NCBI RefSeq assembly: GCF_014836325.1
Contig: NZ_JACSQZ010000006.1
Location: 1-64,000 of the forward strand
Length of the DNA stretch: 64,000 bases
Direction of reading: 5' to 3'
DNA from: Clostridium gallinarum
GTDB taxonomy: Bacteria > Bacillota > Clostridia > Clostridiales > Clostridiaceae
In this document: positions 55,381 through 62,914 of the stretch, piece after piece
How positions within the stretch are numbered: the stretch's first letter is position 1
Layout: every line of letters starts with the position of its first letter
The notes under the pieces: generated by a model
Databases searched by the model: none
Told to the model about the DNA's origin: nothing
What the model saw: the letters and a program-made list of their open reading frames with translations, nothing else
Program-made: the position numbers and the translations under genes

Positions 55381-55597
55381 GCGTAGAATGAGAGTAGTAA
55401 AAAGTAAGATTAATCAAAGCGAGTAGAGGTTTGGTGAGAGCTCACATATAATCCCTTTTGAACTTGCTCAGGAGCTATAAGACTGAATGGGGAAGTAGGT
55501 CTTGTCGGTATATTTATACCGTTAAATAAATTAAGTTTAAAACTTGGATGGTACCGCGTAAATCGCTCCAAATATAGGAGGGTTTATGCGGTTTTTT
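55381..55597 (+). promoter_or_regulatory. T-box riboswitch, leucine-responsive, upstream of leuA
   Basis: Stem I starts near AGAGTAGTA with GGTGAGAGCTCAC at its far end. The family context TGAA-CTT-GCTC places the specifier CTT (Leu) at 55463-55465. Stem III includes CGGTATA-TT-TATACCG (55506-55521). The T-box TGGATGGTACCGCG is at 55545-55558. The terminator pairs CCGCGTAAATC...CTCC with GGAGGGTTTATGCGG, followed by T6. Uncharged tRNA-Leu should pair with the specifier and the UGGU bulge to allow read-through into leuA. Confidence 0.95.
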
Positions 55598-55622
55598 ATT
55601 AAATTAAAAGGGGGCATTTACA

Positions 55623-57293
55623 ATGAATTATAAAAAGTATAAAAAATTTCAAACTATAAAATTAAAGGATAGAACTTGGCCAGATAAGGAAATAGCAAAA
55701 GCACCTATATGGTGTAGTGTGGATTTAAGAGATGGAAATCAAGCTTTAATTAATCCAATGACAGTAGATGAAAAAATTAAAATGTTTAATCTTTTAGTTG
55801 AATTAGGCTTTAAGGAAATAGAAGTAGGATTTCCTTCAGCTTCACAAATAGAATTTGATTTTTTAAGAAGATTAGTTGATGAAAATTTAATTCCAGATGG
55901 AGTTAAAATACAAGTATTAACTCAGGCAAGACAACATTTAATAAAAAGAACTTTTGAGGCTTTAGAAGGTGTTAAGGAAGCTGTTCTTCATATTTATAAT
56001 TCAACATCTATATTACAAAGAGATGTAGTATTTAATATGAGCAAGGAAGAAATTAAAGCCATTGCAGTAGAGGGAACTAAATTAGTTAAGGAATATACTG
56101 AAGAATTTAATGGGAAAATATATTTAGAATATTCTCCAGAAAGTTTTACAGGAACTGAAGTTGAATATGCTTTAGAAATATGTGAAGCAGTTTTAGATAC
56201 ATGGGGTGCAACTGAAGATAAAAAAGCAATTATTAATTTACCTTCTACAGTGGAAATGGATACTCCTAATGTATTTGCAGATCAAATAGAATGGATGAGT
56301 AGAAATTTTTCTAATAGAAATAGAGTTATTTTAAGTGTTCATCCACATAATGATAGGGGAACTGGAGTAGCAACTGCTGAACTTGCTATTTTAGCAGGAG
56401 CAGATAGAATTGAAGGAACTTTATTTGGAAATGGTGAGAGAACTGGTAATGTAGATATTATTAATTTAGCTTATAACATGTTTTCTCATGGAATAGATCC
56501 AAATCTTAAATTAGATGATATAAATAAGGTTATAGATATATATGAAAGGTGTTGTAAGATACCAGTTCATATAAGACATCCATATGCAGGAGAATTAGTA
56601 TTTACAGCTTTCTCTGGATCTCATCAAGATGCAATTAATAAGGGAATGAAAAAATATATGGAAAGAGGTAGTGAACATTGGGAAGTACCGTATTTACCTA
56701 TAGACCCTAGAGATTTAGGAAGAGAATATGAAGCTTTAGTTAGAATAAATAGCCAGTCTGGAAAAGGCGGAGTAGCCTTTGTACTAGAAAGTCATTATGG
56801 TTACAAGATGCCAAAGAGAATGCATAAAGAATTTGGTGAAATTATTCAAGGTATAACTGAAAAAGTTGGTGAAATAGCACCAAAGGTAATTATGGACAAG
56901 TTTACTGAAGAATATTTAGAAGTAAAGGGACCATTTAAATTAATTAAATTTAAAGTGGAAGATAATGATGGTATAGAAGATAATAGAGAAAATACTAAAA
57001 TTAAAATTGCTATTTCCTATAATGGAGAAGAAAAAACAGTTGAGGCTAAAGGAAATGGACCAATAGACTCATTAAAGAAGGCCTTAGTAAAGAGTAAATT
57101 AGTAGAAACAAGTATTATGGATTATATAGAACACTCACTTGGAGAAGGTTCAGAAGCAAAAGCTGCAGCCTATGTTGAAATGAAGAGAGTAGATACACAA
57201 AAAACTACCTTTGGAGTAGGTGTAGATAGTAATATAACAGTAGCATCAATAAAAGCCGTCTTTAGTGCTATAAACAGACTTTATGGGAATTAA
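55623..57293 (+). CDS. leuA: 2-isopropylmalate synthase
   Basis: A 556-residue DRE-TIM aldolase of the long LeuA class. The HMGL-like core has CSVDLRDGNQALINPM (catalytic Arg/Asp), SVHPHNDRGTG with metal-binding His, and GNGERTGNVDI. A C-terminal LeuA dimer domain (about 430-556) should bind leucine for feedback inhibition. It condenses acetyl-CoA and 2-oxoisovalerate. The T-box supports leucine as product. leuBCD are not in the window. AAGGGGG precedes the ATG. The TAA stop is part of a family II repeat. Confidence 0.95.
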   Translation: MNYKKYKKFQTIKLKDRTWPDKEIAKAPIWCSVDLRDGNQALINPMTVDEKIKMFNLLVELGFKEIEVGFPSASQIEFDFLRRLVDENLIPDGVKIQVLTQARQHLIKRTFEALEGVKEAVLHIYNSTSILQRDVVFNMSKEEIKAIAVEGTKLVKEYTEEFNGKIYLEYSPESFTGTEVEYALEICEAVLDTWGATEDKKAIINLPSTVEMDTPNVFADQIEWMSRNFSNRNRVILSVHPHNDRGTGVATAELAILAGADRIEGTLFGNGERTGNVDIINLAYNMFSHGIDPNLKLDDINKVIDIYERCCKIPVHIRHPYAGELVFTAFSGSHQDAINKGMKKYMERGSEHWEVPYLPIDPRDLGREYEALVRINSQSGKGGVAFVLESHYGYKMPKRMHKEFGEIIQGITEKVGEIAPKVIMDKFTEEYLEVKGPFKLIKFKVEDNDGIEDNRENTKIKIAISYNGEEKTVEAKGNGPIDSLKKALVKSKLVETSIMDYIEHSLGEGSEAKAAAYVEMKRVDTQKTTFGVGVDSNITVASIKAVFSAINRLYGN

Positions 57294-57420
57294 GAATGAA
57301 AAATTAAGAATGAAGAATTTAGGAAAAAACTCCTTAAGGAGTTTTGGAAAATAAAAAAATAAGTATTTCTGAAGGAAATACAACCTTAATTTTACATTCT
57401 TAATTCTACATTTTACATTT
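57291..57420 (+). repeat. Family II hairpin repeat, copy 5
   Basis: TTAAGAATGAAAAATTAAGA at the left overlaps the leuA stop. Inner hairpins AAAACTCC-TTAA-GGAGTTTT and GTATTTC-TGAA-GGAAATAC follow, then a right end with TTTACATTCTTAATTCTACA. The hairpins with GC next to the loop are replaced by others here. Confidence 0.7.
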
Positions 57421-57448
57421 AAAGAGCTGTCTTATGACAGCTCTTTTA
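57421..57448 (+). terminator. Bidirectional terminator between leuA and aspD
   Basis: AAAGAGCTGTC (57421-57431) pairs perfectly with GACAGCTCTTT (57436-57446), loop TTAT. It overlaps the aspD stop. Confidence 0.92.
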
Positions 57449-59104
57449 CTGTGCTTTTCTTGAAGTATTTATTTGAGTTAATTTATTTTTTTCGTATTCT
57501 TTAATTAAATCTGTTAATATCTTTTTTAGGGCTTTTCCTATAATGTAATAACAATTGTCATTTAAGTTTGCTAATGAAACCCTAAAGGACCATTCTGATG
57601 AAGCAAAGCCATCTCCATTTAGTAGAACTACAGAATAGTTTTTAGCTAAATCATATAATATATCAAATGGAGTATATTTTTCAGAAATAAAGTTAGCTAA
57701 ATCTTCATTATATTTATTTTTAGCCCATTCAATTATATTAATTTCAGTATAGTAGGAAGCATCCATAGGATTTTCTTTAAGTTTTATTTCTAAGCCTTGG
57801 AATAAAAGAGACTTACGTCTTCTACATATTTCTATTGTTAAATCTTTATAATTGTTATTTATATCTACAAGAGCAGAAGCACAGAATAAGGCCATTTGAA
57901 CTTGCTGTGGAGTAGAAAGGCCTGCTGTATGATTTAGAGCAACTTGTCTACTATCTGCAACTAATCTATCAATAAAAGGTACATTCTCAGGATTTAAGTT
58001 CATATGCTTATATCTATTATTTAAATTAATTTTTTCTTCCTCAGAAAGATTTTTAATTAAATCATCAAATATATTGTTTTTGTTTAATAATATAGTTCCT
58101 AGTCTCCAACCTGTAACACCAAAGTATTTAGATAAAGAGTAAACTCCTATAGTGTTATAAGGTAAATATGAAATTACTGATTTAAAATCATTAATGAATG
58201 TACAATAAACATCATCTGTTATAATCATTAAATTAGGATTATAATTTTTAACTACATTTACTAAATTATTTATACATTTATCATTAAGCGCAATGGAAGC
58301 TGGATTATTTGGATTAACAATAAATAAAGCTTTTATATTTTTATCCTTAAGTTTTTCAAGTTCTTCCATAGGATATTGATAAGTTGGATTATTTTCGTTA
58401 TCTATTTCATTTGCATGTATCCTAATTACGTTAAAATTATAATTAGGTAAGTGAGGTATTTCTAAATATGGAGTAAATATTGGAGTCATTAGGGCAATAG
58501 TATCACCTTTATGAAGAAGATTATTCGCAACTAATGATTCAAAAATATAACACATTGCAGCAGTTCCGCCTTCTACAGCAAAAACATCAAAACTACTATC
58601 GTATGTATTATTTGCACATAATTCTTTAATTAAGTATCTGTTTACTATTTTTTCTATATGTAAAAGCATCCTATCTGGAAAAGGATAGTTATCACCTATA
58701 ATTCCATCACATAATTCAAATAAGAATTTATCTTTATTAAATTTAAACTCGTCAATACAAAAATCTACTATATCTTTTAATAGTTCTATCCCTGGCTCAG
58801 TTGTATTTTCGTTATAGTAGTTTACAAATCTATTATAAATTCCATCTTGTTTTGGCATTCCAGCTAAGCTATCTATGCTAAATGTTCTTTGACATTCTGA
58901 AACTGCAAATTGTCCTAAGGTAAAAAAAGCTTGTCTAGGCTTTGAGGATGTCCAATTAGGATTTCCTCTACCTGCATCTAAAACAGTACCGTTAAATTGT
59001 TCTTTATTTAGGTTAGCTAATTTTATTAGATTATCTTTAAATTCGAAGGGGCTTATTCTACCATAAAGTTTTCTTAAAGACTCCTTACTTAATATAGTAT
59101 CCAT
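57446..59104 (-). CDS. aspD: Aspartate 4-decarboxylase (bifunctional with aspartate aminotransferase)
   Basis: A 552-residue PLP enzyme of the AspD type, longer than common aminotransferases. Family segments include RISPFEFKDNLIKLA, LDAGRGNPNW, and FIVNPNNPAS. The PLP Lys326 is in VYSLSKYFGVTGWRLG. It converts aspartate to alanine and CO2, with side transaminase activity; in some bacteria it feeds an aspartate-alanine proton-motive cycle with AspT. No aspT is nearby, but a symporter (agcS) is divergent from it. The ATG has AAGGAGAA upstream on the minus strand. Confidence 0.93.
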   Translation of the reverse strand: MDTILSKESLRKLYGRISPFEFKDNLIKLANLNKEQFNGTVLDAGRGNPNWTSSKPRQAFFTLGQFAVSECQRTFSIDSLAGMPKQDGIYNRFVNYYNENTTEPGIELLKDIVDFCIDEFKFNKDKFLFELCDGIIGDNYPFPDRMLLHIEKIVNRYLIKELCANNTYDSSFDVFAVEGGTAAMCYIFESLVANNLLHKGDTIALMTPIFTPYLEIPHLPNYNFNVIRIHANEIDNENNPTYQYPMEELEKLKDKNIKALFIVNPNNPASIALNDKCINNLVNVVKNYNPNLMIITDDVYCTFINDFKSVISYLPYNTIGVYSLSKYFGVTGWRLGTILLNKNNIFDDLIKNLSEEEKINLNNRYKHMNLNPENVPFIDRLVADSRQVALNHTAGLSTPQQVQMALFCASALVDINNNYKDLTIEICRRRKSLLFQGLEIKLKENPMDASYYTEINIIEWAKNKYNEDLANFISEKYTPFDILYDLAKNYSVVLLNGDGFASSEWSFRVSLANLNDNCYYIIGKALKKILTDLIKEYEKNKLTQINTSRKAQ

Positions 59105-59301
59105 TTATGGTTCTCCTTTTTATGTTTAATTATATATAATAGTATATATTTATAAAGAAAAAAATCAATGATTTCTTGCAAAAAATATAATTAATGAAAT
59201 AATTAATTCAAAAAATGAAGAATTGAAAAAATATAATATTATTAAATACTTAATATTGATAATTTAATAATATTATATATAGTCTTTTGTTAAAATTATT
59301 C

Positions 59302-59330
59302 TTGAAATAAATAAAATATAAATATATAAT
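59302..59330 (+). promoter_or_regulatory. SigA promoter of the glycine riboswitch-agcS unit
   Basis: TTGAAA (59302-59307) and TATAAT (59325-59330) with a 17-base spacer. The stretch between the aspD start (59104) and this promoter is AT-rich with no gene. Confidence 0.85.
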
Positions 59331-59349
59331 AATTCTATAATTTAATAAC

Positions 59350-59527
59350 GTTCGGTTGAAGGTAGTGGGAGAGTGATTTTTATAAATCCACCGAAGAAGT
59401 AAATCTTTCAGGTATTAGGACCGCTATTGGACGAACCTCTGGAGAGACTCGTAAAGAGCACCGAAGGAGCAAGGTAACTAATAATTTAGTTATTGAAACT
59501 CTCAGGTAAAAGGACAGGGGATAGGGT
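59350..59527 (+). promoter_or_regulatory. Tandem glycine riboswitch
   Basis: Two gcvT-type aptamers lie in tandem. The first runs from GTGGGAGAG through CCGAAGAAGTAAA and TTTCAGGTA to AGGACCG. The second runs from CCTCTGGAGAGACTC through CACCGAAGGAGCAAGGT and CTCTCAGGTAAAAGGACAG. Both match the known glycine class with a short linker. Downstream, CTATTCTCCTCC (around 59567-59578) could pair with the GGGGATAG end of the aptamer or with the AAGGGGG binding site at 59592-59598, so control may be by hiding the ribosome binding site. This last part is inference. Confidence 0.95.
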
Positions 59528-59606
59528 AAAAGTTTAGGTTATAAGTATATAGCCTATTCGTGTTATCTATTCTCCTCCGTAAAATAATTTTAAGGGGGAT
59601 TTTTTT

Positions 59607-60983
59607 ATGTTAAACAAAATTCAATTATTACTAAGTGCTGTAGACAGCATAATATGGGGACCACCATTATTAATATTATTGGTTGGGACAGGTATTTATT
59701 TAACCATAAGACTTAAATTACTTCAAATTTTTAGGTTACCATTAGCTTTTAAGTATATCTTTTCAAAAGAAGAAGATGATGATGCTAAGGGTGATGTATC
59801 AAGTTATGGAGCATTATGTACAGCTTTATCTGCAACTATAGGAACAGGAAATATAGTAGGTGTAGCAACAGCTATAAAAGCAGGAGGTCCAGGAGCATTA
59901 TTTTGGATGTGGATTGCAGCTTTTTTTGGAATGGCAACAAAATATGCAGAAGGTGTTCTTGCAATAAAATATAGAGAAGTTGATGAAAATGGGCAAATGT
60001 CTGGTGGACCAATGTATTATATAAAAAATGGTTTAGGATTAAATTGGTTAGCTAAGTTATTTGCAATATTTGGGGTTGGAGTTGCGTTACTTGGAATAGG
60101 AACTTTTGGACAAGTAAAATCAATTGCAGATGCAGCACAAATAGGGTTTAATATACCTATAATAGTTACAGCTATAGTTGTTACATTGTTAGTAGCATTA
60201 GTAACGCTAGGAGGAATACAAAGAATATCAAAGGTATCAGAAAAAGTAGTGCCATTCATGGCAATTTTATATATATTAGGAGTTATGCTAGTTTTAATAT
60301 TTAATTTTAATAAAATACCATCATCTATTGCACTTATTATAGAAAGTGCTTTTAATCCTAAAGCAGCTTTAGGTGGTGCTGCTGGAATAACTATATCAAT
60401 AGCAATGCAAAGAGGAATTGGAAGAGGAGTGTTTTCTAATGAAGCAGGTCTTGGTAGTGCTCCAATTGCAGCGGCTGCAGCTAAAACAAATTCTCCAGTA
60501 AGACAAGGATTAATTTCAATGACAGGAACTTTTATAGATACAATAATCATTTGTTCAATGACAGGTATAGTAATAGTTATAACAGGTAGTTTTAGTGGAA
60601 ATCTAGAAGGAGCAGCATTAACAACAGCAGCTTTTGAAGCAGGACTTCCTATATCTATAATTGGTAAATATATAGTAAATATAGGTCTTATATTTTTTGC
60701 TTTTACAACTATATTAGGATGGAATTATTATGGTGAAAGATGTATAGAATATTTATATGGAGTAAAGGGAATAAAGCCATATAAATTTATATTTATTTTA
60801 TTAGTAGGATTAGGATCATTTTTGCCTTTAGAGATGATTTTTATTATAGCAGATATAGTAAATGGATTAATGGCTATTCCAAATTTAGTAGCTTTAATAG
60901 GATTAAGAAAAGTAGTTATAGAAGAAACAGAAAATTATTTTTATGAATTAAAGGAAGTAGATAAAGAATGTATTTCTGTATAG
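59607..60983 (+). CDS. agcS: Sodium:alanine/glycine symporter (AGCS family)
   Basis: A 458-residue membrane transporter. About 10-11 helices are visible. The family signature GALCTALSATIGTGNIVGVATAI is near residues 67-90 and GPGALFWMWIAAFFGMATKY follows. GRGVFSNEAGLGSAPIAAAAA near 275-295 is another conserved block. It imports alanine or glycine with sodium. The glycine riboswitch supports glycine as a substrate or signal. AAGGGGGA precedes the ATG. A terminator follows at 61004. Confidence 0.95.
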   Translation: MLNKIQLLLSAVDSIIWGPPLLILLVGTGIYLTIRLKLLQIFRLPLAFKYIFSKEEDDDAKGDVSSYGALCTALSATIGTGNIVGVATAIKAGGPGALFWMWIAAFFGMATKYAEGVLAIKYREVDENGQMSGGPMYYIKNGLGLNWLAKLFAIFGVGVALLGIGTFGQVKSIADAAQIGFNIPIIVTAIVVTLLVALVTLGGIQRISKVSEKVVPFMAILYILGVMLVLIFNFNKIPSSIALIIESAFNPKAALGGAAGITISIAMQRGIGRGVFSNEAGLGSAPIAAAAAKTNSPVRQGLISMTGTFIDTIIICSMTGIVIVITGSFSGNLEGAALTTAAFEAGLPISIIGKYIVNIGLIFFAFTTILGWNYYGERCIEYLYGVKGIKPYKFIFILLVGLGSFLPLEMIFIIADIVNGLMAIPNLVALIGLRKVVIEETENYFYELKEVDKECISV

Positions 60984-61003
60984 AATCTAAAATTTAAATA
61001 TTT

Positions 61004-61038
61004 AGTGTGTTATGTAAAATAATTATATAACACACTTT
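61004..61038 (+). terminator. Rho-independent terminator after agcS
   Basis: AGTGTGTTAT (61004-61013) pairs with ATAACACACT (61027-61036), followed by T5. Confidence 0.88.
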
Positions 61039-61048
61039 TTATTCTTTT

Positions 61049-61181
61049 GGAAATTATAAAAGTGTTACCCTGTGAATAACATTTTTATAATTTCCAACCT
61101 TCAGTTTGCAAAGAGATAAACATTGTATGAGATTGACTTGGAGCGCATGCGACGGAGCAAGGAATATAATGTTTATCTCTT
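61049..61181 (+). repeat. Family I structured repeat, copy 6 (most complete)
   Basis: The 5' hairpin is long: GGAAATTATAAAAGTGTTA (61049-61067) with TAACATTTTTATAATTTCC (61077-61095), one G-T pair, loop CCCTGTGAA. CCTTCAGTTTGC follows, then a closing stem GAGATAAACATT with AATGTTTATCTC around GATTGACTTGGAGCGCATGC and GACGGAGCAAGG. The right end is at 61181. Confidence 0.82.
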
Positions 61182-61275
61182 ATTTTATTAAATATTAATT
61201 GGAATTTATTAATAAGATATAAAATTTATGAATAGAATTATATGATGATATTATTAAGTAAAGTGGGGTGAAAAT

Positions 61276-62250
61276 TTGCAATATAGAGGGACTTATAGAG
61301 GATTAAATGATATAAAAAAATCATATATAGATAGTAAAACAAATAAATTATTTTTATCTCTAATATTCATTATGGTTCTTATAGGAACAACTTTTATAGC
61401 AACCTTTAATTTAAAGGAGAAAAGTAAGGATGAAATTCATTTATCAAAAGATCAAATTATAAGTTATATAAATTTAGCAGATGAATTAAGCAAAGAAGGA
61501 TATCAAATAAATTGGCAAGAAGTTGCTGCAATTAATTCTGTTTTAAATAATGAAAGTTTTGAAATAAAAGAAGATAATATAAGTAAAATAGGAGAAGCAT
61601 TGATAAAGAAAGATAAAAATGGAAAGGTAATTGGTATAAATACATTTAAAGTTTCAATCAAAAATTTGAAATTTAACTCTAATCAAGAAGAGTTAGCAAA
61701 TAATAACTTAAAGGCTTTAGAAAATAATTATATCAATGAAAAACTATCAAAGGATGAAGAAAAAATAGAGTTCATAAAAAATATATATGAAGTCGCAATT
61801 GATAATTATAAGGATTACGGAATCTTACCATCAATTACTATTTCTCAAGCTATTTTAGAATCGGGGTGGGGAGATTCTACCTTATCTGAAGAATATAACA
61901 ACCTTTTTGGAATAAAGGCTGATAATAGATGGAGTGGGAATACAGCAGAGATAGAAACCAAAGAAAACTATGATGATGTAATAGTTGGAGCATTTAGAGC
62001 TTACGATAACTTTAAATCATCAATTAGAGATCACGGTAAATTTTTATACGAAAACGAAAGATATAGAAATAATGGGCTTTTTGAAGGTAAAAATTATAAG
62101 GAACAAGCACAAGCTTTGGAAGATGCAGGATATAGCACAACTAAGGATGAAGAAGGAAATTTAATATATGCAGATAAGCTTATAAGAGTAATTCAAGAAA
62201 ATAATTTAATGCTCTACGATAAGATTGCGAAGCAATCTTTAAATGAATAA
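61276..62250 (+). CDS. Membrane-anchored GH73 endo-beta-N-acetylglucosaminidase
   Basis: A 324-residue peptidoglycan hydrolase. One N-terminal membrane helix (about residues 28-47) acts as an anchor, followed by a spacer region and a C-terminal GH73 domain. The motif LPSITISQAILESGWGDSTL holds the catalytic Glu, and NNLFGIKA and AYDNFKSSIRDHGKFLY are family segments. It cuts glucosamine bonds in the wall. Start is TTG at 61276 with GGGGTGA upstream. The last nine or so codons (from 62221) lie in a family II repeat, so the native end may have been shorter or different. Confidence 0.9.
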   Translation: MQYRGTYRGLNDIKKSYIDSKTNKLFLSLIFIMVLIGTTFIATFNLKEKSKDEIHLSKDQIISYINLADELSKEGYQINWQEVAAINSVLNNESFEIKEDNISKIGEALIKKDKNGKVIGINTFKVSIKNLKFNSNQEELANNNLKALENNYINEKLSKDEEKIEFIKNIYEVAIDNYKDYGILPSITISQAILESGWGDSTLSEEYNNLFGIKADNRWSGNTAEIETKENYDDVIVGAFRAYDNFKSSIRDHGKFLYENERYRNNGLFEGKNYKEQAQALEDAGYSTTKDEEGNLIYADKLIRVIQENNLMLYDKIAKQSLNE

Positions 62251-62387
62251 TGTATAATGTAGAATGTAAAATTAAGGATGTTTTGCACAGCAAAACTTAA
62301 AATATATTGGTGCGAAGCACTTTTTGTAAAAATCAGAAGGATTTTTTTTCCTAAATTCTACATTCTTCATTCTTAATTTTTCATTAT
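62221..62387 (+). repeat. Family II hairpin repeat, copy 6
   Basis: AAGATTGC-GAA-GCAATCTT (62221-62239) lies inside the glucosaminidase reading frame. AATGTATAATGTAGAATG, TTTTGC-ACA-GCAAAA, GGTGC-GAA-GCACT and AAATCAG-AA-GGATTT hairpins follow, then a right end with TCTACATTCTTCATTCTTAA. Confidence 0.78.
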
Positions 62388-62398
62388 AAAAGGTGTTT

Positions 62399-62668
62399 TT
62401 ATTTTATTGTGAATTTCTTTTCCGTTGGGATTATGTTTATTTCTTTTTTCGAAATAGAGGTTACTCTAATAAAGAAGTTTCCTTTATTTATAATACTAAT
62501 AAATTTTAGTATTAAGTTTTTATCTCCTTGAACTTCCATTTCTACCATACCGTTTGACATATTATGTACCCAGCCAGTTAAATTCATATTTAAAGCATTC
62601 ATTTGACAGAAGTATCTAAAACCAACTCCTTGAACTCTACCAGAAACTACTATATAATATCTAACCAT
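62399..62668 (-). CDS. acyP: Acylphosphatase
   Basis: An 89-residue protein of normal size that hydrolyses acyl phosphates. The signature VVSGRVQGVGFRYF contains the phosphate-binding loop and catalytic Arg18. GWVHNMSNGMVEM holds catalytic Asn36. AAGGAGG lies 6 bases before the ATG. It is a lone minus-strand gene between a repeat and the ndk remnant. Confidence 0.94.
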   Translation of the reverse strand: MVRYYIVVSGRVQGVGFRYFCQMNALNMNLTGWVHNMSNGMVEMEVQGDKNLILKFISIINKGNFFIRVTSISKKEINIIPTEKKFTIK

Positions 62669-62802
62669 ATTATCCTCCTTGGATATAGAAATATATAAAA
62701 TTATACCATAGAGTATTAAAATAAAGAATATTCTAAATAGAGTTATTCAATATAATAAATCAATGCTATAATTTAAAGGAAAGTTTTAAATAGAGGGCAA
62801 TT

Positions 62803-62883
62803 ATGGAAAAGTCATTAGTGCTTATAAAGCCATATGCAGTTAATAAAAATTTAATAGGAAAAATTATTAATACGTATGAATAA
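62803..62883 (+). pseudogene. ndk: Truncated remnant of nucleoside diphosphate kinase
   Basis: The 26-residue frame MEKSLVLIKPYAVNKNLIGK plus IINTYE matches the start of Ndk proteins (LVLIKPDAVxRNLIGxII pattern). The conserved Asp of KPDAV is Tyr here. A good AGAGGG site and ATG remain, but the frame ends at TAA (62881-62883) and is directly followed by a terminator. Over 100 C-terminal residues, including the catalytic His, are absent. It is a broken gene, likely cut by deletion, or at best a short peptide. Confidence 0.75.
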
Positions 62884-62914
62884 AAGGAGCTGTTTTTAAC
62901 AGCTCCTTTTTTAA
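62882..62914 (+). terminator. Bidirectional terminator between the ndk remnant and potD
   Basis: AAAAGGAGCTGTT (62882-62894) pairs perfectly with AACAGCTCCTTTT (62898-62910), loop TTT, followed by T. Confidence 0.93.

Noticed and set aside
60017-60550. Minus-strand open frame inside agcS
   Set aside because: It is the reverse of a transporter with strong family motifs; no start signals were found.
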